Shown here piece by piece: positions 1 to 8,696 of a DNA stretch of 56,171 nt. Every line of letters starts with the position of its first letter. The stretch's first letter is position 1. Both the position numbers and the translations under genes were made by a program. The DNA comes from an uncultured Bacteroides sp. (GTDB taxonomy: Bacteria; Bacteroidota; Bacteroidia; Bacteroidales; Bacteroidaceae), in NCBI GenBank assembly GCA_949285075.1, contig CASDXF010000017.1:1-56171 (forward strand), in the 5' to 3' direction. Under the pieces are notes generated by a model. That model was not told the DNA's origin. It saw nothing but the letters and a program-made list of their open reading frames with translations, and did not search any database.

Positions 1-10
1 ATAAAAACAA

Positions 11-42
11 ACAGTTCAGCAAGGTTGGTCTTGCTGAACTGT
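11..42 (-). terminator. Hairpin, possible leftward terminator
   Basis: A perfect 13-bp inverted repeat (positions 11-23 and 30-42) encloses a 6-base loop. The A-rich bases on its left would read as a U-rich tail in leftward transcription. It lies beyond the terminator at 104-141, so it may be a second stop for the TPR gene or belong to a gene left of the window. Confidence 0.55.
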
Positions 43-103
43 GATAAATAATTTATTTTTGTCCAATAACTGTAACGGTTATTTAGGACTAGTCATATTG
101 TAA

Positions 104-141
104 AAAAAAGAAGGTGCGCATTTCGGCACACCTTCTTTTTC
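104..141. terminator. Bidirectional intrinsic terminator after the TPR gene
   Basis: A stem built on AAGAAGGTG/CACCTTCTT (108-116 with 129-137) is flanked by an A-run on the left and a T-run on the right, so it can stop transcription either way. It lies about 30 bp past the stop of the leftward TPR gene. Confidence 0.8.
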
Positions 142-171
142 TCTTTTATAAAATATCTTTGAAAAGGATTA

Positions 172-1389
172 TTATTTCATTAATTTATCAATCTCTTCAA
201 ATTCCGGTCCCATCTTCAAGTTATAATAAACACGATATAATCCTTGAAGCCATAAATCTTGTTGATCTGGTTTCAAAGCTCTCGCTTTCTCATAATACGG
301 TTTAGCTTCTTCGTAGAATTTTTTTATAGTCTCCTGAGCCTCGGCATACTTGGGATCATTCACATCTGACGTGCTCTTGTCCGCATACTCTTGTGCTTTC
401 AATAAATATGAGAGTCCTATATTAGAATAAGCTTCTGCATATTCTGGATCAATAGCGATAGCTTTCTTAAAGAATTCAATCGCGTTATCATAATCTTTAG
501 CATTGTAATAGAGGTATCCTTTCACATACAAATATAACTTGTTATTAGCATCCCTTGCCAACATTCTGTCTACAAAGTCTATAGCTTCTGCCGTTTTATT
601 CGAATTGCTGTAATAATCAATTAAGTTAGCAAAGAAATAATCCTCTTCCGGATATTTTGTAACGCCTTCTTCTAATGTTTTAACCCACGTTGCGGTATCT
701 CCTTTGGCTTTATAAGCGTCTGCTAAGAATTGTATCGCAAACTTTCCATTATCTTTATCGTTCGTAGCTAAGGGAGCAAACTTAATGATAGCGTCTTGAT
801 CCCCTATCTTGCTAGCGGCTAATGTCGCATAGTAAGAAATCTGAGGTAATAAAGTATCTGTTTCCACTAGATTCCTTTCCTCTAGCATAGGATACGAAGC
901 AGATTCCACATAAGTTCTGAAGAAATTCAGAGCTTCCTTATTCTGATCCTTATTGAAGAAAAATACTCCTCCATTAATCAAGTTGGTACGTTCATTCATT
1001 AGGCTTGAAGCGTTATTCTTCCTATACTTATTTTTTATTTTGCCTTTTTCATCAGGAATCTGCGCCAATTGATCACACTTATTAAAGTACTCGAACATGT
1101 TCAGTATACTATTGAAGTGCTTCAATGTATCATATTCCGCTTGCTTCACAAAAGCTTTTTTCGTTTGATCGTCAATAATGCCTTTCTGGACGATTCCGGC
1201 GACATTCCATGTCTCCGGGAGATCTTTTGTTTCCGCATTCTTCAACGCTTCGTTGATTAACTGCTCTGCCTTATTCAGGTCAGGGCTTGACTGAGTGGCC
1301 AAGCGTTTAGCTTCCTTTACGCTCTTTTGTTGAGCGAATGACGAGCCCGCAGTCATTAATAAGACCAGTAAAAATAATACCTTTTTCAT
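172..1389 (-). CDS. Secreted or periplasmic TPR-repeat protein
   Basis: A 405-residue protein with a signal peptide (MKKVLFLLVLLMTAGSSFAQ, cleavage expected after FAQ). Helical TPR-like repeats run through the chain and are clearest in the C-terminal third, where the pattern LYLYVKGYLYYNAKDYDNAI followed by a second A..Y.N.G.SY..KA helix pair is typical. TPR domains mount protein-protein contacts; no catalytic motif is visible. It follows gyrA on the same strand with a gap of 64 bp and no terminator in between, so it may be cotranscribed with gyrA. A terminator follows at 104-141. The envelope location is inferred from the signal peptide; the partner is unknown. Confidence 0.85.
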   Translation of the reverse strand: MKKVLFLLVLLMTAGSSFAQQKSVKEAKRLATQSSPDLNKAEQLINEALKNAETKDLPETWNVAGIVQKGIIDDQTKKAFVKQAEYDTLKHFNSILNMFEYFNKCDQLAQIPDEKGKIKNKYRKNNASSLMNERTNLINGGVFFFNKDQNKEALNFFRTYVESASYPMLEERNLVETDTLLPQISYYATLAASKIGDQDAIIKFAPLATNDKDNGKFAIQFLADAYKAKGDTATWVKTLEEGVTKYPEEDYFFANLIDYYSNSNKTAEAIDFVDRMLARDANNKLYLYVKGYLYYNAKDYDNAIEFFKKAIAIDPEYAEAYSNIGLSYLLKAQEYADKSTSDVNDPKYAEAQETIKKFYEEAKPYYEKARALKPDQQDLWLQGLYRVYYNLKMGPEFEEIDKLMK

Positions 1390-1453
1390 AATTGTTGTTG
1401 ATTAAATTAATACTATGTCTATTCCTTATCTTTCTCTCTCTTTATTATTTGTT

Positions 1454-3988
1454 TTATAATTCCGTTTCCGGCTCTATGTCCACATTTGAATCGTTGATGA
1501 TACTCCCTTCCTTTTCTTCGGCGGGGACTTCATTCTCAAGGCTTTCCGTCATGACCTTGCATACGGAACCGATGTGGTCGTTGCGCTTTTCGAGGTTAAT
1601 CAGCCGGACTCCCTGCGTGGCGCGTCCCATAATGCGTATATCGGCAACCTTCAGGCGGATGGTAATGCCGGACTTATTGATAATCATCAGGTCATTCTCG
1701 TTGGTAACGGACTTGATGGCTACCAACTTGCCCGTTTTCTCGGTGATGTTCATCGTCTTTACGCCCTTGCCGCCACGGTTCGTCTTCCGGTAATCCTCGA
1801 TTTCCGAACGTTTGCCGTAGCCTTGCTCGGAGACAACCATTACGGACTCCGTCTCCAAGTCCTTAAGGCAAATCATTCCAACTACCTCGTCCTGCCCGTC
1901 GTCATCTAACGTTATGCCTCGCACGCCGGTGGCATTACGTCCCATGACGCGGACCGCAGCCTCGTGGAAGCGGATAGCGCGACCGTTGCGGTTGGCTATT
2001 ATGATTTCGTTATTACCGTTGGTCATGCGAACCTCGATTACGCTGTCGTCCTCGCGTATGGTGATGGCGTTCACTCCGTTCTGGCGCGGACGGGAGTACT
2101 GTTCGAGAAGCGTCTTCTTGATAACGCCCTTCTTCGTGCAGAAGAGCACGTAATGACTGTTGATAAACTCTTGGTCATTGAAATTCTTGACGCGGAGGTA
2201 GGCGGTCACGTTGTCGTCGGAGTCGATGCTGAGCAAGTTCTGTATGGCCCGGCCCTTCGACGTCTTTCCTCCCTCGGGAATCTCATAGACCTTTAGCCAA
2301 TAGCACTTGCCCTTCTGGGTAAAGAACATCATCGTATTGTGCATCGTGGCGGGATATATGTGCTCCACGAAATCCTCGTCACGGGTCTCCGTACCCTTAG
2401 AGCCTACGCCGCCCCTGTTCTGCGCCCGGAAATCGGCTAGCGGAGTGCGCTTGATGTAGCCTAAGTGGGAGATGGTGATAATCATCTGGTCGTCGGCGTA
2501 GAAGTCTTCCGGATTGAATTCCTCCGAGGAGTAGACTATCTCCGAACGGCGCTCGTCGCCGTACTTATTCTTTATGTCGAGCAGCTCGTCTTTCATTACC
2601 TTGCGGCAAACTTCGTCGTCGGAGAGGATGCTTTCCAAGTAGGCGACTTGCTTCACGATGTCGTCGTACTCCGCGTGGAGCTGGTCCTGCATCAGTCCCG
2701 TCAGTTGGCGAAGGCGCATCTCGACTATGGCTTTGGCCTGTATCTCCGTAAGGCCGAAGCGTTCCATCAAGGCGGCCACGGCGTCGGCCGGAGTCTTCGC
2801 GGCGCGGATGATGCGGACTACCTCGTCGATGTTGTCGGAGGCTATGATGAGTCCTTCGAGAATGTGCATGCGCTCCTTCGCCTTGCGCAGCTCGAACTGC
2901 GTGCGGCGGATGACGATCTCATGCCTGTGCTCCACGAAGTAGCCAATCAGCTCCTTCAAGTTGAGCGTCTTCGGACGGCCATGCACCAAAGCCACATTGT
3001 TCACGCCGAAAGAGCTTTGCAGGGCCGTCATCTTGTAGAGCTTGTTCAGCACCACGCTCGCGTTGGCGTCGCGCTTTATGTCGATGACGATACGCATCCC
3101 GTCGCGGTCGGTCTCGTCGTTCACGTTCGAGATGCCGTCTATCTTCTTCTCGTTCACGAGGTCGGCTATATACTTTATCAGCTCGGCCTTGTTGACGTTA
3201 TAGGGGATTTCGGTGACGATTATCTTGTCGTGGGTGTCGCCGCTTTCTATTTCGGCCCGGGCACGCATGACGACTCGCCCGCGTCCGGTCATGTAAGCCT
3301 CGCGCACCCCGCTCATTCCGTAGATGTAGCCGCCGGTGGGGAAATCGGGCGCCTTGACGTACTCCATCAGCTCCTCAATCGTTATGTCCGGACGGTCGAT
3401 GTACGCGTCGCAAGCGTCGATAACTTCAGAGAGGTTATGGGGCGGCATGTTGGTGGCCATACCGACGGCGATTCCGGACGCTCCGTTTATCAGAAGGTTG
3501 GGGATGCGCGTGGGCATCACCGTAGGCTCCACCAGCGTGTTGTCGAAGTTAGGCTCGAAATCGACCGTTTCCTTATACAAATCGTCCATCATCGCTTCGC
3601 CGAGCCTATTGAGGCGGGCCTCCGTGTATCGCATCGCGGCGGGACTGTCTCCGTCTACCGAGCCGAAGTTCCCCTGACCGTCGATGAGCGGATAGCGCAT
3701 CGCCCAGTCTTGGGCCATACGCACCATAGCCAAATATACGGAGGAATCGCCGTGCGGATGGTATTTACCGAGGACCTCACCCACGATTCTGGCCGACTTC
3801 TTGTGCGGCTTGTCGTAAGTGTTGCCCAATTCAATCATACCGTACAGTATCCGCCGATGTACGGGCTTAAAGCCGTCTCTAACGTCGGGCAGGGCGCGAG
3901 ACACAATCACCGACATAGAATAGTCTATGTACGAGGACTTCATCTCGTCTTCGATGTTTATTTGTATAATTCTGTCTTGTTCAAGCAT
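1454..3988 (-). CDS. gyrA: DNA gyrase subunit A
   Basis: An 844-residue, full-length GyrA, the breakage-reunion subunit that pairs with GyrB to introduce negative supercoils. The N-terminal winged-helix/tower region starts with the usual [20 protein letters not shown]. The catalytic tyrosine is Tyr121 in [10 protein letters not shown]. The quinolone-resistance region reads [17 protein letters not shown] at residues 77-93; Ser82 matches E. coli Ser83, but the residue matching acidic Asp87 is Leu86. A GyrA-box-like QNRGGVG lies at 523-529, followed by beta-pinwheel blades and a short acidic tail (EPETEL). The HU-like gene upstream and the TPR gene downstream are on the same strand. No good TAnnTTTG box is visible in the 166 bp upstream, so transcription may start elsewhere or read through from the HU-like gene. 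Confidence 0.98.
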   Translation of the reverse strand: MLEQDRIIQINIEDEMKSSYIDYSMSVIVSRALPDVRDGFKPVHRRILYGMIELGNTYDKPHKKSARIVGEVLGKYHPHGDSSVYLAMVRMAQDWAMRYPLIDGQGNFGSVDGDSPAAMRYTEARLNRLGEAMMDDLYKETVDFEPNFDNTLVEPTVMPTRIPNLLINGASGIAVGMATNMPPHNLSEVIDACDAYIDRPDITIEELMEYVKAPDFPTGGYIYGMSGVREAYMTGRGRVVMRARAEIESGDTHDKIIVTEIPYNVNKAELIKYIADLVNEKKIDGISNVNDETDRDGMRIVIDIKRDANASVVLNKLYKMTALQSSFGVNNVALVHGRPKTLNLKELIGYFVEHRHEIVIRRTQFELRKAKERMHILEGLIIASDNIDEVVRIIRAAKTPADAVAALMERFGLTEIQAKAIVEMRLRQLTGLMQDQLHAEYDDIVKQVAYLESILSDDEVCRKVMKDELLDIKNKYGDERRSEIVYSSEEFNPEDFYADDQMIITISHLGYIKRTPLADFRAQNRGGVGSKGTETRDEDFVEHIYPATMHNTMMFFTQKGKCYWLKVYEIPEGGKTSKGRAIQNLLSIDSDDNVTAYLRVKNFNDQEFINSHYVLFCTKKGVIKKTLLEQYSRPRQNGVNAITIREDDSVIEVRMTNGNNEIIIANRNGRAIRFHEAAVRVMGRNATGVRGITLDDDGQDEVVGMICLKDLETESVMVVSEQGYGKRSEIEDYRKTNRGGKGVKTMNITEKTGKLVAIKSVTNENDLMIINKSGITIRLKVADIRIMGRATQGVRLINLEKRNDHIGSVCKVMTESLENEVPAEEKEGSIINDSNVDIEPETEL

Positions 3989-4102
3989 TTAAAAGGATAT
4001 ATTTTATTATTAAACACTGCGGTTCGCGAAAAACCACGCTAAAATACGTCCTTTTTTCGAGATAGAAAAGTTTTTTGACGAATATCTTGCCGAGGAAACG
4101 CT

Positions 4103-4136
4103 CTCCCGGCTCTCCGGGAGGCCAGAGAACCGGGAG
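4103..4136. other. GC-rich hairpin between the HU-like gene and gyrA
   Basis: Arms 4103-4114 and 4125-4136 pair over 12 bp with one wobble (CTCCCGGCTCTC against GAGAACCGGGAG). No U-run follows directly in the leftward direction, so it is not a textbook terminator. It lies in the 166-bp leader region of gyrA and just past the stop of the HU-like gene, so it could weaken read-through or protect an mRNA end. Confidence 0.5.
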
Positions 4137-4154
4137 GGTAGGGAGGGTCTGCGG

Positions 4155-4628
4155 TCAGACGATAGGGTCGGGCGATTCGCCGCTCTCCTCGCCGCCGCCC
4201 CCTTCGACCGGGCCGCTGTCGGTGGCGTTAATCACATCGGCCTGCGCCGAGAAAGTGACCGCTCTCACTTCGAGCGCGTCGCGTATGGCCGTGCTTTTCG
4301 TAAACTGCACGTTCACCTTCCGTATAAGGTCGGCCCCGCGCTTTTTGGCCTCGGCCGCGGTGGATACGCCCTCGGATTTGATAGTAATACGGAACGAGCC
4401 GAGGTCGCCCAGTCGGACGCTGTTGCCGTTCTGCAACGCGTCTATCACTTCATATTGCAAGGCGTCAAGCACCGCCTTCACGTCCGCGCTCGATACGGTA
4501 GAACGCCGCTCGATGCGCTTTACGATTTGCGACAGCGTAAGCGGAGTCGTCGGAGCCGCTTGCAGATAATACTTCACTTCATCCTTCTTCAGAGGATTTT
4601 TCTTGGCATGAATTACGTACTTAATCAT
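4155..4628 (-). CDS. HU-like DNA-binding protein (Bacteroidetes HU-related family)
   Basis: A 157-residue protein of the HU-related family (TIGR01201 type) found in Bacteroidetes. The DNA-binding core spans about residues 1-120, with the hallmark LGDLGSFRI near 95-105 where HU has its GFGTF turn and the start of the beta-arm. The N-terminal segment (MIKYVIHAKKNPLKKDEVKY) is longer than in classical HU. The C-terminus is a low-complexity Gly/Glu tail (GPVEGGGGEESGESPDPIV) that is probably disordered. Expected role: nucleoid architecture or accessory DNA bending. A strong promoter lies upstream at 4664-4694. gyrA is the next gene downstream; both act on DNA topology, but a functional link is only inferred. 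Confidence 0.88.
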   Translation of the reverse strand: MIKYVIHAKKNPLKKDEVKYYLQAAPTTPLTLSQIVKRIERRSTVSSADVKAVLDALQYEVIDALQNGNSVRLGDLGSFRITIKSEGVSTAAEAKKRGADLIRKVNVQFTKSTAIRDALEVRAVTFSAQADVINATDSGPVEGGGGEESGESPDPIV

Positions 4629-4663
4629 AAATATTTTAAATTAAATTAGGTGTTGATTATTCG

Positions 4664-4694
4664 CAAATATAAGAAAAGGAATCATAGACACAAA
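4664..4694 (-). promoter_or_regulatory. Bacteroidetes-type promoter of the HU-like gene
   Basis: Read leftward: TTTG (4694-4691), 19-bp spacer, TATATTTG (4671-4664), matching the Bacteroides -33/-7 consensus (TTTG...TAnnTTTG). This leaves a leader of about 30 nt before the ATG at 4628. The palindrome array at 4766-4856 lies about 75 bp further upstream. Confidence 0.8.
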
Positions 4695-4765
4695 GCGAAT
4701 ACGAAAAAAACTAGTGAAAGGACGAAAAAAGATACGGACATTGTAAATTTTGTTCATAATATATA

Positions 4766-4856
4766 GAAATTCTCCTATAAGAGAGTTGAAATTGTCTTAT
4801 AAGAGAATTTAAATTGTCTTATAGGACAATTTGAAAAGTCTTATAAGACAATTTTT
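4766..4856. repeat. Array A: four tandem 22-bp palindromes, CTTATAAG core
   Basis: The central TATA of each unit lies at 4776, 4798, 4820 and 4842, exactly 22 bp apart. The unit centred near 4821 is an almost perfect palindrome over its full 22 bp. The others vary mainly in the arms (TCTCCTATAAGAGA, GTCTTATAAGAGAA, GTCTTATAGGAC, GTCTTATAAGAC). A possible eroded fifth step falls at 4864 (TTAATG). Each unit could be a dyad binding site or form a small cruciform or hairpin. Confidence 0.9.
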
Positions 4857-5035
4857 ACCCTCTTAATGGGTATTGAAAATCAGACGGTTACAATTTGAGA
4901 AAAACGCCTCAAAATTCGACCTAAATGTAAGTATTTTTAATCAATCTACGAATTTCCCGTCAATGGACATATATCGTTATTCAAATTCCATCATAAGTGC
5001 GCGTGAGCGTGATACATGGAGCCTTTGAAGGATGA

Positions 5036-5062
5036 CCTTATACATATATATAATGTATAAGG
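5036..5062. repeat. 10-bp inverted repeat with AT loop
   Basis: CCTTATACAT (5036-5045) and ATGTATAAGG (5053-5062) form a perfect 10-bp stem around the 7-base loop ATATATA. There is no T-run and no adjacent gene, so it is not an obvious terminator. Confidence 0.6.
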
Positions 5063-5404
5063 CGGATATTCTATAACGCAATATGGACGCTAAAGCTTCG
5101 TCATGGCTAAGCGCGGCCATGAAGCGTAAAGTCTTGAAAGCGCATCAGGATACACGTTATATAAGGCACGTATACGCTTTAATGTTTCGCATGGTTGGGC
5201 GCGGACGCGGCAGTGGGCATATTCACCGTTCGTACGTACACATATTATATAATGTATATGCGCGTAGGATTTCCGACAGTTTCATTTCGGGCGATTCATG
5301 AGGCCATTTCAATCTCTCTCCGTAGAGACTTTAAAGAATTCCCGTTTGAAATATAATCTATATTATGTTTAATAGAATATTCGCATATCGGGAAAAGGAC
5401 TTCC

Positions 5405-5886
5405 CCACTGGGAAAACGCGGGCTTTTTTTGAGCAAACGCGGAGTTAATCCGTAGAAACGGCGCCTTTTCCCTATGGAAACGTGGACTCGCTATGGAGAA
5501 ATCTCGGTTTTCGCGACGAGAAAAGCGCGGTTTCTTCTTATAACGTGAGTTTTGCTTCTGATAAACCGCGAGCCTTATATTAAGAAGACTTGAGCTCGCA
5601 TCGTAGAGCCGCAGATTTCGCCACGGAAGGAAATCAGGCTTTACATGACGAAACGCGGGCTTTGCATTGGAGCGGTTCGAGCCGTCTCCATAGAATAACG
5701 GAATCCGCAATGAAAAGAAATCGGGTTTCACGCCTCGGACCGCGGGCTTTTCGCTAAGAGAATTTGAATCGCCCCGCGGAGCAGCGGATTTCGCGGCGAA
5801 GAAGCGTCGGGCCTCGCGCCTCGAACGGCGAGCGTTCTGCGGAGAAAGCTCATTCCCTCTCCGTGGAACCGCGAGCGCCGCTACGG
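5405..5886. repeat. Array G: about 22 degenerate units of about 22 bp
   Basis: Reading along the + strand, a unit resembling ATGGAAAACGCGGGCTTTC recurs with its CG-rich centre near 5417, 5438, 5459, 5481, 5503, 5526 and onward to about 5870. Steps are mostly 21-23 bp. Individual units are strongly diverged, but the order GAAA, CGCG-like centre, TTTC persists, so each unit is an imperfect palindrome. The array ends about 60 bp past the pyrD stop. It is nearly free of stop codons in one leftward frame, which creates a long spurious reading frame. Confidence 0.75.
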
Positions 5887-5949
5887 GGAGAATACAAAAG
5901 CGGCCCGCAGCCGGAGCGAACTCCAACCGAGGGCCGCACGAACGGGACA

Positions 5950-6861
5950 CTACGCTTCGAGCGCCCCCACTATGTCGCTGACGGATTTGAATCCGTGCCT
6001 GTCCAGATAGTCCGCTATGCCGTCGATAACCTTTACTGAGACCGTTGGGTCGACGAAGTTCGCCGTCCCAATCTGCACGGCCGTCGCTCCGGCGAGGATA
6101 AACTCTACGGCGTCGCGCCAGTTCATTATTCCGCCGAGGCCTATGACGGGTATCTTCACGGCCCGGGCCACTTGCCACACCATGCGCAGGGCGACGGGCT
6201 TTACCGCGGCTCCCGACAGACCGCCCGTTATGGTGGAGAGGACGGGCCTGCGGCGCTCGGCGTCGATGGCCATGCCGAGCATGGTGTTGATTAGTGACAC
6301 GCTGTCGGCCCCGCAGTCCTCTACGGCTCGGGCTATCTCGGCGATGTCCGTCACATTGGGCGAGAGCTTGACGATGAGCGTCTTGCGGTAGACGGCCCTT
6401 ACGGCCTTTACCACTTCGGCGGCGCTCCGCGCGGAGACTCCGAAGGCCATTCCGCCCTCCTTTACGTTGGGGCACGAAATGTTTAGCTCTATCGCCGGAA
6501 TTTTCTCCAGTGCGTCGATGATTTCGGCCGTTCGTGCGTAGTCGTCCACGCAGGCCCCGGAGACGTTGACTATCATGTTGGTGTCTATCTCCTTGATGCG
6601 CGGGTAGATTCGCTCGGCGAAGTAGCGCGCGCCCTTATTTTGCAGGCCGACGGCGTTGAGCATCCCCGCCGGAGTCTCCGCCATGCGGGGGTACGGGTTG
6701 CCCTCGCGGGGGTTGAGCGTGGTGCCCTTGACGATGACAGCGCCCAGTCGCGCGATGTCGAAAAAGTCGGCGAACTCTTCGCCGTATCCGAAGGTTCCCG
6801 AGGCGGTCATTACGGGATTCTTCATCCGCAGTCCGCCGATATTTACACTTAACTCTGCCAT
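5950..6861 (-). CDS. pyrD: Dihydroorotate dehydrogenase, class 1B catalytic subunit
   Basis: A 303-residue FMN-dependent TIM-barrel enzyme that oxidises dihydroorotate to orotate in pyrimidine synthesis. The class 1 active-site cysteine is Cys130 in [12 protein letters not shown]. Also visible are the N-terminal [13 protein letters not shown], the substrate-side NAVGLQN (69-75), a C-terminal phosphate/FMN region ([11 protein letters not shown]) and [10 protein letters not shown]. Its start overlaps the end of pyrK by 13 bp, so the two are translationally coupled and should form the PyrD-PyrK heterotetramer of class 1B enzymes, which uses NAD+. Length matches the family. Confidence 0.96.
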   Translation of the reverse strand: MAELSVNIGGLRMKNPVMTASGTFGYGEEFADFFDIARLGAVIVKGTTLNPREGNPYPRMAETPAGMLNAVGLQNKGARYFAERIYPRIKEIDTNMIVNVSGACVDDYARTAEIIDALEKIPAIELNISCPNVKEGGMAFGVSARSAAEVVKAVRAVYRKTLIVKLSPNVTDIAEIARAVEDCGADSVSLINTMLGMAIDAERRRPVLSTITGGLSGAAVKPVALRMVWQVARAVKIPVIGLGGIMNWRDAVEFILAGATAVQIGTANFVDPTVSVKVIDGIADYLDRHGFKSVSDIVGALEA

Positions 6862-7622
6862 AACAGTCGATTTATATTAAACACCGGCCCGTCCTTGCAT
6901 ACGCAAAGGTGACCTTCCTTCGTATTCTCCACGCAGCACAAGCAAGCGCCTACGCCGCAGGCCATCGTGTTCTCCAGCGAGGCCTCGCAGTCCGTTCCGC
7001 TTTCTCGGGCATACCGCGCCATGGCCATCATCATGGGCTTCGGGCCGCACGTGTAGATTCTGTCGAAGCGCTCCTTATATAATATGGAATGCTGGGTGAC
7101 GAATCCCTTCTCGCCCTCGCTTCCGTCCTCGGTGGTCAGGTAGACGTCGCCCGTCTCCTCGAACTCCTTGCGCATCAGCAGGTCCGCGGCCTTGCGCGCG
7201 CCGAGCAGGAAGGTGGGCTTCAGTCCCTCGGCCTTCAGGCGGTGTCCGAGGAAGAGCAGCGGGGCCACGCCTACGCCTCCGCCAATCAGCAGGGCGCGGC
7301 ACTCCTTCTCCGGCAGGCTGAACGAGTTTCCTAAGGGGAGCACGGCGTTCAGCGTATCGCCCTTTCTCAGCTTGGCCAGTTGCCTAGTCCCGTCTCCCAC
7401 GAGCTGAATCAGAAACCATACCTCGTTGCGCGCCTCGTCTACGAAGTTAATCGAGATGGGCCGCCTGAGAAACGTGCTTGGAGAGCCTTCCACTTTCAGC
7501 TCGGCGAACTGCCCCGGCAGCATTTCCGGCAGAGGCTCCGGACGGGTCGCCTTGAGCAGCGCGTAATTGTCCGCTAAGCGCAGGTTCTCACTTACTGTCA
7601 AATCTAAAATAAATTTCTTCAT
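6849..7622 (-). CDS. pyrK: Dihydroorotate dehydrogenase electron-transfer subunit
   Basis: A 257-residue FAD/[2Fe-2S] protein of the ferredoxin-reductase fold. It passes electrons from PyrD to NAD+. The FAD-binding motif RRPIS is at 53-57, a nucleotide-binding glycine-rich segment [12 protein letters not shown] at 111-122, and the NAD-domain TCGPKPM at 191-197. The iron-sulfur cysteines are Cys222, Cys227 and Cys230 in CGVGACLCC, with Cys240 or Cys242 as the fourth ligand. It lies directly upstream of pyrD and overlaps it. Confidence 0.95.
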   Translation of the reverse strand: MKKFILDLTVSENLRLADNYALLKATRPEPLPEMLPGQFAELKVEGSPSTFLRRPISINFVDEARNEVWFLIQLVGDGTRQLAKLRKGDTLNAVLPLGNSFSLPEKECRALLIGGGVGVAPLLFLGHRLKAEGLKPTFLLGARKAADLLMRKEFEETGDVYLTTEDGSEGEKGFVTQHSILYKERFDRIYTCGPKPMMMAMARYARESGTDCEASLENTMACGVGACLCCVENTKEGHLCVCKDGPVFNINRLLWQS

Positions 7623-7766
7623 GCGAGAAATAAAATATAATGTTCGTTTTTTAGCGACAAATATACGTGATAATCCCCATATATCCGTCCTCGTTCCCGG
7701 TTAAATGCGCGTTCCGTGCCGAATCGCTTCCCGTTCACGCGGTCCACGGGGCGGGTTCGCCGTCCC

Positions 7767-8183
7767 TTAGCCCGGCCTGAAGATTTCGTACGTATTGTCG
7801 TCGTAGAAGACGCGTATCTCGCATATCCTTCGCTTCGGCCTTTCCGCGTTGCCCGCGCTCGCCGTCTGAAAAGGCTCATGCGTGAGGGTGGCTTTCTCGC
7901 CCTCGTCGTCCGCGCTTTCCTCGTCGAAGGGGATAGTGTAAAGGTCTCCTCCCGCGGGGGCCGCTTCGCCGTCCGTCATTTCTCCCTTTCCGTCGAGCAG
8001 CCATTCAAGTCTCACTCGGGTGTACTTCTGGTGAATCTTCATAATGACCTCAAGGCTCGGCTTGTTTCGCCCGTTCAGAATGTGCGATAGCGTAGATTGC
8101 TGTATGCCGATAGTCTCAGCGAAAACCTTCGGGGGCAGTCTCTCTTTCTCGATTAACGCTTTTATTCTGTCTTTGATGTCCAT
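7767..8183 (-). CDS. Cro/CI-type helix-turn-helix regulator
   Basis: A 138-residue protein counted from the ATG at 8183; a TTG 9 bp further upstream is a less likely start. Residues of roughly 5-60 form a Cro/CI HTH domain (FAETIGIQQSTLSHILNGRNKPS, split here as helix 2, turn, helix 3 by SLEVIMKIHQKY). The middle is acidic and probably flexible. The C-terminus is basic then aromatic (RPKRRICEIRVFYDDNTYEIF), a module seen in Bacteroidetes HTH proteins with no known role. A good promoter with a palindromic operator in its spacer lies directly upstream, so autorepression is likely. It is not obviously part of the pyr operon: 144 bp separate it from pyrK. Confidence 0.85.
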   Translation of the reverse strand: MDIKDRIKALIEKERLPPKVFAETIGIQQSTLSHILNGRNKPSLEVIMKIHQKYTRVRLEWLLDGKGEMTDGEAAPAGGDLYTIPFDEESADDEGEKATLTHEPFQTASAGNAERPKRRICEIRVFYDDNTYEIFRPG

Positions 8184-8205
8184 CGTCTGCAAGTTGAATA
8201 CGATG

Positions 8206-8237
8206 CAAAGTTATAAAGTGTACTTTACAAATGCAAA
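8206..8237 (-). promoter_or_regulatory. Promoter of the HTH regulator with embedded operator
   Basis: Read leftward: TTTG (8237-8234), 20-bp spacer, TAACTTTG (8213-8206). The spacer contains the dyad TAAAGTGTACTTTA (8214-8227), arms TAAAGT and ACTTTA exact, abutting the -7 box. A dimeric repressor bound there would block the promoter. Confidence 0.75.
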
Positions 8238-8249
8238 TTTTCATTCATC

Positions 8250-8265
8250 TAAGTAAATTCACTTA
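8250..8265. promoter_or_regulatory. Second operator-like dyad upstream
   Basis: TAAGT (8250-8254) and ACTTA (8261-8265) are inverted around a 6-bp centre. The half-sites resemble those of the operator at 8214-8227 and lie just upstream of the -33 box, so cooperative binding of the same HTH protein is plausible. Confidence 0.4.
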
Positions 8266-8646
8266 CGTATTTTAATTTTCACAAAGATACTTCATGTTTT
8301 GAATTTACAACGGTAAACTCCACTTTTCTCGCTGTATCATGACTTTAAGGCAACGATGCAACTTTAAGTTATTCAGCGTAATAACATGATGTTTTCTATA
8401 GTGATTGGAGATAGCGTGCGAATACTTATCAAATTCTCCCCTACCCTTGCACGAAGGACTTTAATATATCGTTGTAATATTCAAGTTTTCAGATAGATAT
8501 TTAGCTTATTAGCATTAGTTAATCGGCTACGTTCACGTTTGCATAAAATGCGTACAAAGGTATATCACGTATGTAATTCTATTCACCTAAATACTGCGGT
8601 TTGCTGAATAATTACCGATGTGAAATATACTTTTGTGATATTTGAG
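8266..8646. other. AT-rich intergenic stretch without a gene
   Basis: No open frame with a recognisable product is visible on either strand. Isolated -7-like boxes occur (TACCTTTG leftward at 8571-8564; TACTTTTG rightward near 8629), but neither has a gene behind it. Confidence 0.5.
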
Positions 8647-8680
8647 GCAAAAAAAGAGCGGCTCGAATTTCTCGGCCGCT
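8647..8680 (-). terminator. Intrinsic terminator of holA
   Basis: Read leftward, AGCGGC (8680-8675) pairs with GCCGCT (8662-8657) and is followed by a run of seven T (A-run at 8649-8655). It lies 17 bp past the holA stop. Confidence 0.75.
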
Positions 8681-8696
8681 AATGAGATGTTCTTTT

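Larger units (their letters stand above)
4629..5949. other. Gene-free 1.3-kb interval with repeat arrays
   Basis: No convincing gene lies between the HU-like start and the pyrD stop. The interval holds the HU-like promoter, a four-unit 22-bp palindrome array (4766-4856), an inverted repeat at 5036-5062 (CCTTATACAT, 7-base loop, ATGTATAAGG), a stretch at about 5070-5230 with repeated GCG/CATG words that may be an eroded array, and a long degenerate array (5405-5886). The open frames here have no recognisable product and follow the repeat period. Confidence 0.7.

Noticed and set aside
2465-4042. A 525-codon rightward open frame antisense to gyrA
   Set aside because: It mirrors the codon pattern of gyrA, has no recognisable domain, and gyrA is unambiguous on the other strand. 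The same applies to the 541-codon frame antisense to the two permeases at 18434-20059.
4766-4856. CRISPR array
   Set aside because: The period of 22-24 bp is too short for repeat plus spacer, repeats are palindromic cores with short variable remainders, and no cas genes are present. The same holds for the other arrays.
5083-5301. A 72-codon frame between arrays A and G
   Set aside because: No homology cue, odd composition (GRGRGSGH), and it lies in a stretch of repeated GCG/CATG words. No promoter precedes it.
5369-6475. A 368-codon leftward open frame covering array G and part of pyrD
   Set aside because: The upstream half is an out-of-frame reading of pyrD, and the rest follows the repeat period. 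There is no domain, and composition is Arg-rich as expected for a shadow frame.
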